Source: Escherichia fergusonii ATCC 35469 (lineage in GTDB: Bacteria; Pseudomonadota; Gammaproteobacteria; Enterobacterales; Enterobacteriaceae). From it: a stretch of DNA of 64,000 nt. Below the pieces are notes generated by a model. That model was not told the DNA's origin. It worked only from the letters and a program-made list of their open reading frames with translations, and made no database searches. The DNA lies in NCBI RefSeq assembly GCF_000026225.1, contig NC_011740.1, forward strand, positions 1,860,001 to 1,924,000. The letters run 5' to 3'. Below are positions 34,457 through 44,199 of this stretch, piece after piece (within the stretch, counting starts at the first letter, position 1; the number at the start of each line of letters is the position of its first letter). Position numbers and translations under genes: made by a program.

Positions 34457-37400
34457 ATGAAAAGAATGTTAATCAACGCAACTCAGCAGGAAGAGTTGCG
34501 CGTTGCCCTTGTAGATGGGCAGCGTCTGTATGACCTGGATATCGAAAGTCCAGGGCATGAGCAGAAAAAGGCAAACATCTACAAAGGTAAAATCACCCGC
34601 ATTGAACCGAGTCTGGAAGCTGCTTTTGTTGATTACGGCGCTGAACGTCACGGTTTCCTCCCACTAAAAGAAATTGCCCGCGAATATTTCCCTGCTAACT
34701 ACAGTGCTCATGGTCGTCCCAACATTAAAGATGTGTTGCGTGAAGGCCAGGAAGTCATTGTTCAGATCGATAAAGAAGAGCGAGGTAACAAAGGCGCGGC
34801 ATTAACCACCTTTATCAGTCTGGCGGGTAGCTATCTGGTTCTGATGCCAAATAACCCGCGCGCGGGTGGCATTTCTCGCCGTATCGAAGGCGACGACCGT
34901 ACCGAATTAAAAGAAGCACTGGCAAGCCTTGAACTGCCGGAAGGCATGGGGCTTATCGTGCGCACCGCTGGCGTCGGCAAATCTGCTGAGGCGCTGCAAT
35001 GGGATTTAAGCTTCCGTCTGAAACACTGGGAAGCCATCAAAAAAGCTGCCGAAAGCCGCCCTGCTCCGTTCCTGATTCATCAGGAGAGCAACGTAATCGT
35101 TCGCGCCTTCCGCGATTACTTACGTCAGGATATCGGCGAAATCCTTATCGATAACCCGAAAGTGCTCGAACTGGCACGTCAGCATATCGCTGCATTAGGT
35201 CGCCCGGATTTCAGCAGCAAAATCAAGCTGTACACTGGTGAAATTCCGCTGTTCAGCCACTACCAGATCGAATCGCAGATTGAGTCCGCCTTCCAGCGTG
35301 AAGTCCGACTGCCGTCCGGCGGTTCCATTGTTATCGACAGCACCGAAGCGTTAACTGCCATCGATATCAACTCCGCACGCGCGACCCGCGGCGGCGACAT
35401 CGAAGAAACCGCGTTTAACACCAACCTCGAAGCTGCCGATGAGATTGCTCGTCAGCTGCGCCTGCGTGACCTCGGCGGCCTGATTGTTATCGACTTTATC
35501 GATATGACACCAGTACGCCACCAGCGTGCGGTAGAAAACCGTCTGCGTGAAGCGGTGCGTCAGGACCGTGCGCGTATTCAAATCAGCCATATTTCTCGCT
35601 TTGGTCTGCTGGAAATGTCGCGTCAGCGCCTGAGTCCGTCTCTGGGCGAGTCCAGCCATCACGTCTGCCCGCGCTGCTCCGGTACCGGCACCGTGCGTGA
35701 CAACGAATCTCTGTCGCTCTCAATTCTGCGTCTGATTGAAGAAGAAGCCCTGAAAGAGAACACTCAGGAAGTCCACGCTATTGTTCCTGTGCCTATCGCT
35801 TCTTACCTGCTGAACGAAAAACGTTCTGCGGTAAATGCCATTGAAACGCGTCAGGACGGCGTGCGTTGTGTGATTGTACCTAACGATCAGATGGAAACCC
35901 CGCACTACCATGTGCTGCGCGTACGCAAAGGGGAAGAAACTCCAACCTTAAGCTACATGCTGCCGAAGCTGCATGAAGAAGCGATGGCGCTGCCATCTGA
36001 AGAAGAATCTCCTGAACGTAAACGTCCTGAGCAACCCGCACTGGCAACCTTTGCGATGCCAGATGTCCCCCCTGTCCCACCAGCGCCTGCTGAACCGGTA
36101 GTTAAAGCTGCTCCGGCACCAAAAGCTGCTGAACCCGCTGCTACACCTGCTCAACCCGGTTTATTAAGCCGTTTCTTTGCTGCATTAAAATCTATTTTTA
36201 GTGGCAGTGATGACGCTAAACCAGCAGAGCAGCCAGCACCGAAAGCGGCAGAAAAACCAGAGCGTCAACAGGATCGCCGTAAACCGCGTCAGAACACACG
36301 TCGTGACCGCAATGAGCGTCGTGATACGCGTAGTGAACGCACTGAAAACAGTGATAATCGCGAAGAGAATCGCCGTAACCGCCGCCAGGCACAAGGTGCC
36401 GAATCGCGTGATAATCGTCAGCAAGTTAATGATATTGAAAAAACCAAGCCTACGGATGAACAGCAAACACCGCGCCGCGAACGTAGCCGTCGTCGTAACG
36501 ATGACAAACGTCAGGCACAGGCTGAAGTTAAAGCGCTGAATGTTGATGAGCAAGCGACTCAGGAAGTCGAACAGGAAGAGCGTGTACGTCAGCCTCAGCC
36601 TCGTCGTAAACAGCGTCAACTGACACAAAAAGTTCGCTACACCAGTGAAAGCGCGGTTGAAACCGTCACCACTCCTGTTGCTGAAGAAGCCCCGGTAACT
36701 CAGCAAGCTGCGCCAGCAGCACCTGCTCAACGTACTGAACTGGTGAAAATTCCTCTGCCTGCCGTCACCGAAGTGGCACAAGAGCAGCAAGAGAGTTCCG
36801 ACATTCCTGATAACCGTGACAGCAACGGTATGCCCCGTCGTTCACGCCGCTCGCCTCGCCATCTGCGTGTGAGTGGTCAACGTCGTCGTCGTTATCGTGA
36901 TGAACGTTATCCGAATCAGTCACCAATGCCATTAACCGTTGCATGCGCTTCCCCGGAACTGGCTTCAGGTAAAGTTTGGATCCGCTATCCGGTAGTACGT
37001 CCGCAAGATGTTCAGGTTGAAGAACAACGTGAGCAAGATGCGGTGCAGACACAGCCAGCTGTTCATGATGCACCGGCCATTGCCGCTGTTGTACCAGCTG
37101 CTGTTGAACAGGTAACAGCCCCTGTCGTTCAGCAGGAGGCCTCTGAAGAAGTGAAGCCTGTCGTAGTGGAAACTACGCATCCTGAAGTGATTGCCGCTGC
37201 CGTAGATGAACAACCACAGGTAATCGCCGAGGCCGATGCGACTGTTGCCGAGGAAACGGCTCAGCAAGCTGAACCTGCTGTTGAAAGCGAACCAGAAGCA
37301 CCAGTAGCTGAAAACACAGAAGTTAATGTGGTTGAACCAGAAGCGCTTTCTACACCTGTTGAAGCCGTACCGGAAGTTGCAAAGGTTGAGGTTGAGCAAC

Positions 37401-37636
37401 CTGTTATCAAAACTGAGTCTCAGCCTGTTGAGACTGCCGAAATTGCAGCGGTATCACACAATCACGCTACTGCGCCAATGACCCGGGCTCCAGCACCGGA
37501 GTACGTTCCGGAAGCTCCGCGTCATAGCGACTGGCAACGTCCTGCCTTTGTTTTTGAAGGTAAAGGAGCAGCTGGTGGCCACGCAGCAACGCACCATGCT
37601 GTTGCAGGTCCGACTCGCCCACAACCGGTAGAGTAA
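34457..37636 (+). CDS. rne: Ribonuclease E
   Basis: A 1059-residue endoribonuclease and scaffold of the RNA degradosome (K-12: 1061). N-terminal catalytic half: S1 domain (about 36-118), DNase I-like core with metal ligands Asp in TAIDINSA (303) and IDFIDM (346), zinc link CPRCSG (404/407). C-terminal half is disordered: membrane-anchoring amphipathic helix LLSRFFAALKSIF (about 567-579), Arg-rich RNA-binding stretches (about 605-700), then RhlB-, enolase- and PNPase-binding region. The C-terminal half is the part most changed from K-12. Acts on the inner membrane surface. Confidence 0.97.
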   Translation: MKRMLINATQQEELRVALVDGQRLYDLDIESPGHEQKKANIYKGKITRIEPSLEAAFVDYGAERHGFLPLKEIAREYFPANYSAHGRPNIKDVLREGQEVIVQIDKEERGNKGAALTTFISLAGSYLVLMPNNPRAGGISRRIEGDDRTELKEALASLELPEGMGLIVRTAGVGKSAEALQWDLSFRLKHWEAIKKAAESRPAPFLIHQESNVIVRAFRDYLRQDIGEILIDNPKVLELARQHIAALGRPDFSSKIKLYTGEIPLFSHYQIESQIESAFQREVRLPSGGSIVIDSTEALTAIDINSARATRGGDIEETAFNTNLEAADEIARQLRLRDLGGLIVIDFIDMTPVRHQRAVENRLREAVRQDRARIQISHISRFGLLEMSRQRLSPSLGESSHHVCPRCSGTGTVRDNESLSLSILRLIEEEALKENTQEVHAIVPVPIASYLLNEKRSAVNAIETRQDGVRCVIVPNDQMETPHYHVLRVRKGEETPTLSYMLPKLHEEAMALPSEEESPERKRPEQPALATFAMPDVPPVPPAPAEPVVKAAPAPKAAEPAATPAQPGLLSRFFAALKSIFSGSDDAKPAEQPAPKAAEKPERQQDRRKPRQNTRRDRNERRDTRSERTENSDNREENRRNRRQAQGAESRDNRQQVNDIEKTKPTDEQQTPRRERSRRRNDDKRQAQAEVKALNVDEQATQEVEQEERVRQPQPRRKQRQLTQKVRYTSESAVETVTTPVAEEAPVTQQAAPAAPAQRTELVKIPLPAVTEVAQEQQESSDIPDNRDSNGMPRRSRRSPRHLRVSGQRRRRYRDERYPNQSPMPLTVACASPELASGKVWIRYPVVRPQDVQVEEQREQDAVQTQPAVHDAPAIAAVVPAAVEQVTAPVVQQEASEEVKPVVVETTHPEVIAAAVDEQPQVIAEADATVAEETAQQAEPAVESEPEAPVAENTEVNVVEPEALSTPVEAVPEVAKVEVEQPVIKTESQPVETAEIAAVSHNHATAPMTRAPAPEYVPEAPRHSDWQRPAFVFEGKGAAGGHAATHHAVAGPTRPQPVE

Positions 37637-37652
37637 TCCATTTATCTGTTGT

Positions 37653-37679
37653 AAGCCGGCCGTTTGGCCGGCTTTTTTA
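37653..37679 (+). terminator. Rho-independent terminator of rne
   Basis: AAGCCGGCC / GGCCGGCTT stem followed by six T, 17 bases after the rne stop. Confidence 0.93.
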
Positions 37680-37705
37680 TTACGTACTTATCAACCCGCA
37701 AGAAT

Positions 37706-37742
37706 AAAAAAATGCCTGTCGCGGTATTCACCGGGACAGGCA
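37706..37742 (-). terminator. Terminator of flgKL (3' end of a possible FlgO sRNA)
   Basis: TGCCTGTC / GACAGGCA stem with an inner CGGT/ACCG extension; seven T follow on the minus strand. It closes the flgL 3' UTR. In E. coli the flgL 3' end gives the Hfq-bound small RNA FlgO; a ~60-80-base RNA ending here is plausible but not proven. Confidence 0.85.
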
Positions 37743-37783
37743 GAAAAACATATCCAGTTTCACGATATGTTTAAAGTGGTGGA

Positions 37784-38737
37784 TTATCTGTTCAGTTGAA
37801 ACAGCGACATACCCTGCATATCGGTAAACGCTTTATAAGATGCTTGCAGAGCAGCCTGTTGCATAACGTATGATGAAATTGCCGCATTCCAGTCAACATT
37901 GATCAGGTCGCTCATCTGTTGAGTCTGACCAAGTGCACGATCACTGCCCAGCGAATCCAGAGCATCAAGTTCGCTAAGCTGAGTGCCCAGTTCCGCACGC
38001 ACCGTCAAAACGTTGTTGAGGCTATTTTTCAATCCGCGATTTGTTTTATCAATTATCCCAGCGGCCTTTTCCTTTTCAGTTTCATTCTCAGCAACAGGTG
38101 TTTTTAATGCGCCAATGGCGGAATCGAGCATTTTAAACAGATTTGTTTCCTGAGTACTGCCAGCAGGTTCAGGGATAGCATTGCTGGTAAAATGGTCAAA
38201 AATTTTATCTCCGGTATGCCCAATCACCATGCTTCTGGAAGCATCAACTTGCTGTGTTATGCTCTCTTTTCCACCGTTATATTCACCACTTGCCTGGTCA
38301 AACGGTGCAGCTTCCGTTTTATATCCGGCAAAAATATAGCGCCCATTGCCATCGGTACTATTTGCAAGGTTCATTAACTGGTCACGAATCCCCTGGAGAT
38401 CCGTGGCAAGGGAAGCCCGGTCATCATCACTCAGCGTACCGTTTCCGGCATAAACAATTTTTTCCTGAGCATTTTGCAGTGCGGTAGTCACCTGGCTGAG
38501 CACATTCTCCTCAAGCGAAACTTTCTGCGTTGCAAACGTTCTTGCCAGTGCATACTGGTTGTTTTGCGCCTGTGCCTGAGACAGCACAACAGCCTGGGAG
38601 GCCGCAATGGGATCGTCAGAGGGATTAATCACTCGTTTACCGGTGGACATTTGCTCACCGTATTTCATCCATTCTGCCTGAGAATTGGTAATGCCCCGCA
38701 TATTTTGCTGGTACATCATCTGGGTACTGATACGCAT
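37784..38737 (-). CDS. flgL: Hook-filament junction protein FlgL (HAP3)
   Basis: A 317-residue flagellin-related junction protein exported by the flagellar type III system; coiled-coil N- and C-terminal regions typical of flagellins. Same length as K-12. Follows flgK by 15 bases; served by the sigma-28 promoter before flgK. FlgN is its export chaperone. Confidence 0.96.
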   Translation of the reverse strand: MRISTQMMYQQNMRGITNSQAEWMKYGEQMSTGKRVINPSDDPIAASQAVVLSQAQAQNNQYALARTFATQKVSLEENVLSQVTTALQNAQEKIVYAGNGTLSDDDRASLATDLQGIRDQLMNLANSTDGNGRYIFAGYKTEAAPFDQASGEYNGGKESITQQVDASRSMVIGHTGDKIFDHFTSNAIPEPAGSTQETNLFKMLDSAIGALKTPVAENETEKEKAAGIIDKTNRGLKNSLNNVLTVRAELGTQLSELDALDSLGSDRALGQTQQMSDLINVDWNAAISSYVMQQAALQASYKAFTDMQGMSLFQLNR

Positions 38738-38752
38738 CGAATAGCCCCTTCC

Positions 38753-40399
38753 TTAACGAATATTAATCAGAGCGTCAAACAACGTATTCGCGGTCTGTAA
38801 GACTTGCGCATTTGCCAGGTAATACTGTTGAAAACGTTGTAAATTACCGTACTCTTCGTCGAGGTTAACGCCGGAGATTGACTGTTGTTGATTTGAAAGT
38901 TGGGTAACCACGTTATTTTGTGTGGTGCTACTGGTTTTCAGCGTAGCCGTTTTGTTACCAACATCACTGACCAGTGTGGCATATGCATCGTTAAACGATT
39001 TTGCCCCGCCCACTGTTTTACCATTACTCTGTAAATCCAGCAGTTTTTGACCATTACGATTATCGCTATCCCCGGCGCCTGCTTCCTGAGCTAATGCGAT
39101 TTGTGATTCGTCTTTCACTTTGACATCCATGTTTACCACTGCATCGCTCACTGGTTTGAGGGTGAAACTGTTGTTATCTTTCGGTGTTCCACTGAAAGTC
39201 AGTTTCAGACCGTCAAACTCAACATTTCCGGCAGCATCCGGCTCGACAGTGAAGCTGGTATTACTCACCAGTCGTGTCACCTGCCATTTGCCTGCGCCCT
39301 GCCAGGTAATTGTGTAATCTGTAGCCAGCACTTGTGATCCGTTAATCACTTCAGCTTTTATTGCAGCATCACTGTTATTTTGTGTATTGCTCAAAACCAA
39401 AGGTTTGCCAATGGCAAAGAAGTCTTCACCTTTCGCCCCAGTCGCATCAAACCCTGCCTGGTGCTGCTTATTGAAAGCATCAGCAAAAGCCAACGCCAGT
39501 TGCCCCAGAGTATTACGCGATTGATCCAGGTCCTGCGAACGGAAAGTCAACATTCCACCTAACGTACCGCTGGTAAGCAACTTTTCAGGGATTTCGATCT
39601 CTCCGGCAGTTGCATCAACATACGCGACCGTCACACGAGAAGGATCAGCATGAGAAGGCACCGCAGCCAGTTGCCGTGCGCTGCTACCCTGTACCAGCGA
39701 ATAGCCGTTAGCCATGGTGATGTTATAAGTACCACCATCCTGAACACTGACTTCAACACCAACAACTTTGTTGAGCTCGCTCACCAGTTGATCGCGTTGA
39801 TCCAGCAAATCATTCGGTGATGCTCCTGCACCCACGCCTGTCAGCCGTGATATCTGATCATTCAGGCTGGCAATCTGTTTCGCGTAATTGTTGATCTGAT
39901 CAACACTGGCACCTATCGCAATATTGACCTGTTTGTCTTGATCGCGAAGATACTGATCTGTGGTTTTAAACTGATTCACCAGGCCGTCCGCTTTACCAAT
40001 CAGAGCCTGACGGGCAGCGGGATCTTCTGCATTGCTGACCAGCGTTTGCAGGCTGGTAAAGAAACCTTGTAATGAGGTCGATACGTTGTTGGTTTCGCTG
40101 GAGAGTAAATTGTCGATTTTCGACATCTGTTCATAACGCGTAGTCAGGCCGCTGCTTTGGGTCTGTGCCGCGCGTAACTGGTTGGTAATAAAAGCATCAT
40201 ACTCACGCTGTACGCCTGAAACGTAGACGCCATTACCAACCCAACCACCAGCACCCAGCGTGCTGTTAGCCTGCGCCATAATGGTGGTTTGCCGTGTATA
40301 GCCAGCAACGTTATAGCTGGAAATATTATTACTCGCCGTATTCAGCGCCGCCTGGGCCGCGCTAAGTCCGCTCATGGCGTTATTGATCAAGCTGGACAT
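38753..40399 (-). CDS. flgK: Hook-filament junction protein FlgK (HAP1)
   Basis: A 548-residue junction protein (K-12: 547). N-terminal rod/hook motif (ALNTASNNISSYNVAGYTRQ, about 18-37) and C-terminal coiled-coil domain, both needed for axial assembly. Middle domains vary. Has a sigma-28 promoter at 40433-40459. Confidence 0.96.
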   Translation of the reverse strand: MSSLINNAMSGLSAAQAALNTASNNISSYNVAGYTRQTTIMAQANSTLGAGGWVGNGVYVSGVQREYDAFITNQLRAAQTQSSGLTTRYEQMSKIDNLLSSETNNVSTSLQGFFTSLQTLVSNAEDPAARQALIGKADGLVNQFKTTDQYLRDQDKQVNIAIGASVDQINNYAKQIASLNDQISRLTGVGAGASPNDLLDQRDQLVSELNKVVGVEVSVQDGGTYNITMANGYSLVQGSSARQLAAVPSHADPSRVTVAYVDATAGEIEIPEKLLTSGTLGGMLTFRSQDLDQSRNTLGQLALAFADAFNKQHQAGFDATGAKGEDFFAIGKPLVLSNTQNNSDAAIKAEVINGSQVLATDYTITWQGAGKWQVTRLVSNTSFTVEPDAAGNVEFDGLKLTFSGTPKDNNSFTLKPVSDAVVNMDVKVKDESQIALAQEAGAGDSDNRNGQKLLDLQSNGKTVGGAKSFNDAYATLVSDVGNKTATLKTSSTTQNNVVTQLSNQQQSISGVNLDEEYGNLQRFQQYYLANAQVLQTANTLFDALINIR

Positions 40400-40432
40400 G
40401 GTAATTCCTTATAAGCGTTCAATTACAGAATA

Positions 40433-40459
40433 TTATCGGCAGCTGCCCGCAGGACTTGA
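40433..40459 (-). promoter_or_regulatory. Sigma-28 (FliA) promoter of flgKL
   Basis: Minus strand TCAAGTCC-N11-GCCGATAA, matching the FliA consensus TAAAGTTT-N11-GCCGATAA (exact -10), directly behind flgJ. Confidence 0.9.
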
Positions 40460-40464
40460 GTTAT

Positions 40465-41406
40465 TCAAAACAGATTATCGATGCTCATACTGTAGGTTTT
40501 ACTGACCTTATCGCTTATCGATTTCAGCTGCTGAATCATGCTGGTTAATTTACGGGCATAGTCAGGATCGGTAGCATAACCTGCGTCCTGTAGTGCCTGT
40601 GCCCCCTGCTCAGCACTGGTCGCTTTCGTGACTGCCGCGTAACGCGGATTTCGCGTTAAAAGTCCAACGTAATCCGACAATGCTTCGAGATAAGAGCTGT
40701 AAACACGAAACTTCGCCTTCACTTTCTTCGCTTCGCCGTTTTCATATTCGGTAGTGGTAATTTCAGTAACCGGTCCTTTCCAGTTGCCAGAAGCTTTGAC
40801 GCCAAACAAGTTGTAGCTTGGCTCGCCGTTTTCGCGGCGAATTTGCCGTTGCCCCCAGCCAGATTCCAGTGCTGCCTGAGCGAGGATCAGATGATGCGGC
40901 ACTCCACTTTGCTGGCTTGCCAGTTGTGCTGGCAACGAGAGTTGGGCAAGAAACGCTTTGCTGTCGCCAGGAAGCGAATCGCTGTAGTTGCGTGGTACCG
41001 CTTTTTGCACCAGTTGTGTGATCGCCTTATTTTGATAACTCATCACGGTTTCGAGCGGGAATTTCATCGGTACGGTGAGGGCCTCTTGTGCGGGTAATGG
41101 CTGCTCTGGCGTCATCTGTTTCACCATCATCTCAGCCAGCCCCAAACCTTTCCCTGCCGTCATCTGTTGGGCTATCTGCTGGTCATACATACTGGTGTAG
41201 AGGCGGGTTTGTTCGCTGCTGAATAAGCCGTCTTTTGGCAAGGCTTCGCGCATGCTCTTTAGCATCATCTGCACGAACATCCCCTCCACCTGGCGGGCAA
41301 CCGGACGGATATTGGCCGCCGGATCTTTACCCGCTTTTGCTTTCAGTTCATTAAGCGATTGCGCATCCCAGGCTGCACTCGCCAGTAGTTTGCTATCGCT
41401 AATCAT
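40465..41406 (-). CDS. flgJ: Rod-cap/peptidoglycan hydrolase FlgJ
   Basis: A 313-residue periplasmic protein. N-terminal rod-capping domain (about 1-150) and C-terminal glucosaminidase (muramidase) domain with the ALESGWGQRQI catalytic-Glu motif (about 184). ATG at 41406 overlaps the flgI stop by one base (TGATG), the K-12 start. It opens peptidoglycan so the rod can pass. Confidence 0.95.
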   Translation of the reverse strand: MISDSKLLASAAWDAQSLNELKAKAGKDPAANIRPVARQVEGMFVQMMLKSMREALPKDGLFSSEQTRLYTSMYDQQIAQQMTAGKGLGLAEMMVKQMTPEQPLPAQEALTVPMKFPLETVMSYQNKAITQLVQKAVPRNYSDSLPGDSKAFLAQLSLPAQLASQQSGVPHHLILAQAALESGWGQRQIRRENGEPSYNLFGVKASGNWKGPVTEITTTEYENGEAKKVKAKFRVYSSYLEALSDYVGLLTRNPRYAAVTKATSAEQGAQALQDAGYATDPDYARKLTSMIQQLKSISDKVSKTYSMSIDNLF

Positions 41407-42503
41407 CAGATGATTTCCAGTTTTGCCCGCAGACATCCTGCACTTTGCATCGATTGCAGAATAGACATTAAATCCATTGGCGTAGCGCCTAACGCATTAA
41501 GCGCACGGACGACATTGTTAAGATTGGCGCTGGAGCGCACACTTTGCAGCGAACCGCCGCTCTGGCGTAAATCGATCTGCGTTTGTGGCGTAACCACAGT
41601 CTGCCCACCACCAAATGGTGTATCTGGCTGGCTGACATTGGCCTGACGATTGACTGTAACTGAGAGATTACCCTGGGCCACCGCGCAACTGTCCAGAGTC
41701 ACTTCGCGATTCATCACCACCGAACCGGTGCGCGAGTTAATAACGACTTTAGCGTCCTGCGGAGTGACATTGACCTGCATATTCTGGATGTCGGCAAGGA
41801 AACGTACCTGGGAACTATTGCCACTCGGCACATTTACTTGAATAGTCCGCGAATCTAATGCCGTGGCGCTGCCATATCCACGCGCACGGTTGATGGTGTC
41901 CGCAATTTGCTGCGCCATGGCGAAATCTTCATCATTGAGTTGCAAATTGAGGGTATTGCCCGCGCCAAACTGGCTGGGCAATTCGCGCTCTATTATTGCG
42001 CCGTTGGTGATCCGCCCACCGTTCAGTTGGTTAACCTGGACACTACTCCCCCCCGCCGACGCACCTGCACCGCCCACCAGGATATTGCCCTGGGCCAGTG
42101 CGTACACCTGACTGTCGACGCCCTTAAGCGGTGTCATCAACAGCGTACCACCACGCAGACTTTTAGCGTTACCCATCGAGGAGACCACGACATCGATAGT
42201 CTGCCCCTGACGTGCAAATGGTGGAAGTGACGCTGTCACCATTACCGCCGCAACATTTTTGAGTTGCATATTGGTGCCAGCAGGAACAGTAATGCCCAGC
42301 TGCGAGAGCATGTTATTAAGCGTTTGTGTAGTAAACGGCGTTTGGGTCGTCTGGTCACCTGTACCGTCCAGCCCGACCACCAGACCATAACCAATCAGCG
42401 AGTTTTGCCGCACACCCTGAACGCTGGTGAGATCACGAATGCGCTCAGCCTGGACCACAGTCGTTACCAGCAACAACATAAATGTAGAGAGAAATTTAAT
42501 CAC
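41406..42503 (-). CDS. flgI: Flagellar P-ring protein FlgI
   Basis: A 365-residue periplasmic P-ring subunit with an 18-19-residue signal peptide (cut after VVQA). Two GTG codons in a row; the second (42503) has better spacing from GAGG and gives the K-12 length. Two cysteines (in LDSCAVAQG and SAGCLRAKL) form the known disulfide. Confidence 0.95.
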   Translation of the reverse strand: MIKFLSTFMLLLVTTVVQAERIRDLTSVQGVRQNSLIGYGLVVGLDGTGDQTTQTPFTTQTLNNMLSQLGITVPAGTNMQLKNVAAVMVTASLPPFARQGQTIDVVVSSMGNAKSLRGGTLLMTPLKGVDSQVYALAQGNILVGGAGASAGGSSVQVNQLNGGRITNGAIIERELPSQFGAGNTLNLQLNDEDFAMAQQIADTINRARGYGSATALDSRTIQVNVPSGNSSQVRFLADIQNMQVNVTPQDAKVVINSRTGSVVMNREVTLDSCAVAQGNLSVTVNRQANVSQPDTPFGGGQTVVTPQTQIDLRQSGGSLQSVRSSANLNNVVRALNALGATPMDLMSILQSMQSAGCLRAKLEII

Positions 42504-42514
42504 CACAACCTCAC

Positions 42515-43213
42515 TTACATTGGCGACAGGTTAAGGAAGAAACGCTGCAACCAGCCCATATTTTGCGCTTCGTTTATGTAGCCATTTCCAACATACTCAA
42601 TGCGTGCATCCGCCACCTGAGTAGACGGTACGGTGTTACTGCCGCTGATGGTGCGTGGATTGACGACGCCAGAGAAGCGTATAAATTCAGTACCTTGATT
42701 TATAGCGATCTGTTTTTCGCCCACCACATGCAGGTTGCCGTTGACCAGCACCTGGTCGACCGTAACGGTCAACGTGCCACTAAAGGTATTGCTGGCATTA
42801 GCCCCACCTTTGCCGTTGAAGCTATTACCGCCAGAAGCATCGACATCGGCACGAGCGTTACCAAACAGCCCCTGCAAATAGCGCGGCACGGTATCAAAGC
42901 CGAAATTCGTTTTCCCATCACGGCTGGCATTGGCGGATGAGCTCTTGCTGGCACTGACGTTTTCCTGCAACACGATGGTCAGTGTGTCGCCAATATTGCG
43001 TGGTCGGCGATCTTCAAACAGCGGCTGATAGCCATAGTTAATTGGCTGGGCAGACTGGAAAATAGAACCGTTGGCAACAGGTGTTGGGCCAGGGACAGGC
43101 TGTGCAGTGGTCGCCCCCTGTACCAGCGGTGTAGACGGGATCCAGGCACAGCCAGTTAGTGAAAACACCAACAGACTGGCAATAACGTATGTATGCGCAG
43201 CGTTTTTATGCAT
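42515..43213 (-). CDS. flgH: Flagellar L-ring lipoprotein FlgH
   Basis: A 232-residue outer-membrane lipoprotein forming the L ring. Lipobox LTGC with Cys22. ATG at 43213 gives the K-12 start (MxKNAAHTY). Ends 11 bases before flgI. Confidence 0.96.
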
Positions 43214-43238
43214 GGCTATCATCTTCAAAATCAGTAAC

Positions 43239-43258
43239 CCGGTGAGAATCCCCACCGG
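43239..43258 (-). repeat. Hairpin between flgG and flgH
   Basis: CCGGTG / CACCGG stem with an 8-base loop in the 52-base flgG-flgH gap; no T-run. Probably an intercistronic mRNA hairpin. Confidence 0.5.
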
Positions 43259-43265
43259 TTATGCC

Positions 43266-44048
43266 TTAGAGTTGCGTCAGTTTTTGCAGCATCTGGTCGG
43301 TGGTAGACACCGCTTTACTGTTAATTTCGTAAGCACGCTGCACCTGAATCATGTTGACCAGTTCTTCCGCCACGTTGACGTTAGACGTTTCAACATACCC
43401 TTGATACAGCAGACCCGCGCCGTTCAGACCCGGCGTGCTTTCATTGGGCGCGCCGGAGGATTGGGTTTCGACGTATAAGTTTTCCCCAATACTCTCCAGT
43501 CCGGTATCGTTCATAAAGGTCGTGAGATTGAGCTGCCCAACCTGTACCGGAGCTGCCTGGCCTTGCTGGGTTACGCTGACCACGCCATCACGACCAATGG
43601 TAATACTTAACGCATTCGCCGGAATGGTGATCGCTGGCTGCACCTGAAAACCACCAGCCGTCACCAGTTGCCCGTTCTGATCCACCTGGAAAGAACCGTC
43701 ACGGGTATAGGCGGATGAACCATCTGGCAACATCACCTGGAAAAAGCCCTGTCCTTTAATCGCCACATCTTTGCTGTTGTTGGTCTGCGACAGATTGCCC
43801 TGACTGTGTAAGCGCTCAGTAGCAACCGGACGCACACCGGTGCCGATTTGTAACCCGGAAGGTAAAGTTGTTTGTTCGGAAGACTGCGCGCCCGGCTGGC
43901 GAATGGTTTGATAAAGCAGATCTTCAAATACTGCTCGCTGGCGTTTAAAACCGTTGGTACTGACGTTTGCCAGGTTATTGGCAATGACGTCCATATTGGT
44001 TTGCTGGGCATCAAGGCCCGTTTTGGCGATCCATAATGAACTGATCAT
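43266..44048 (-). CDS. flgG: Distal rod protein FlgG
   Basis: A 260-residue distal rod subunit. Family N-terminal motif ANNLANVSTNGFKRQ and C-terminal VQRAYEINSKAV coiled-coil segment. Same length as K-12. Confidence 0.97.
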   Translation of the reverse strand: MISSLWIAKTGLDAQQTNMDVIANNLANVSTNGFKRQRAVFEDLLYQTIRQPGAQSSEQTTLPSGLQIGTGVRPVATERLHSQGNLSQTNNSKDVAIKGQGFFQVMLPDGSSAYTRDGSFQVDQNGQLVTAGGFQVQPAITIPANALSITIGRDGVVSVTQQGQAAPVQVGQLNLTTFMNDTGLESIGENLYVETQSSGAPNESTPGLNGAGLLYQGYVETSNVNVAEELVNMIQVQRAYEINSKAVSTTDQMLQKLTQL

Positions 44049-44091
44049 AAAATGTCCTGTTGTGGAGTGCTGACAAAGTGCATATGTCTTC

Positions 44092-44171
44092 TTGCCGGAT
44101 ACGGCCTATAAGATCCGCAAATTCAATAAATTGCGATGTAACCCGTAGATCGATAAGTTTGCGCATCGGGC
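44092..44171. repeat. Degenerate REP element between flgF and flgG
   Basis: The 151-base flgF-flgG gap contains TGCCGGATACGGCCTATAAG and CGATAAGTTTGCGCATCGGG, degenerate halves of a BIME. It splits the operon at the same place where K-12 has an intergenic repeat. Confidence 0.6.
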
Positions 44172-44199
44172 AACTTATGCTTGTCAGCTATCCTTTCAA

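Noticed and set aside
36185..36790. Long antisense frames in the rne C-terminal region (also 36965-37399)
   Set aside because: Caused by the Arg/Gln/Glu-rich repeats of RNase E; Phe/Leu-rich complements are typical shadows.
41404..41408. Possible frameshift where flgI and flgJ meet
   Set aside because: It is a normal TGATG stop/start overlap, as in K-12.
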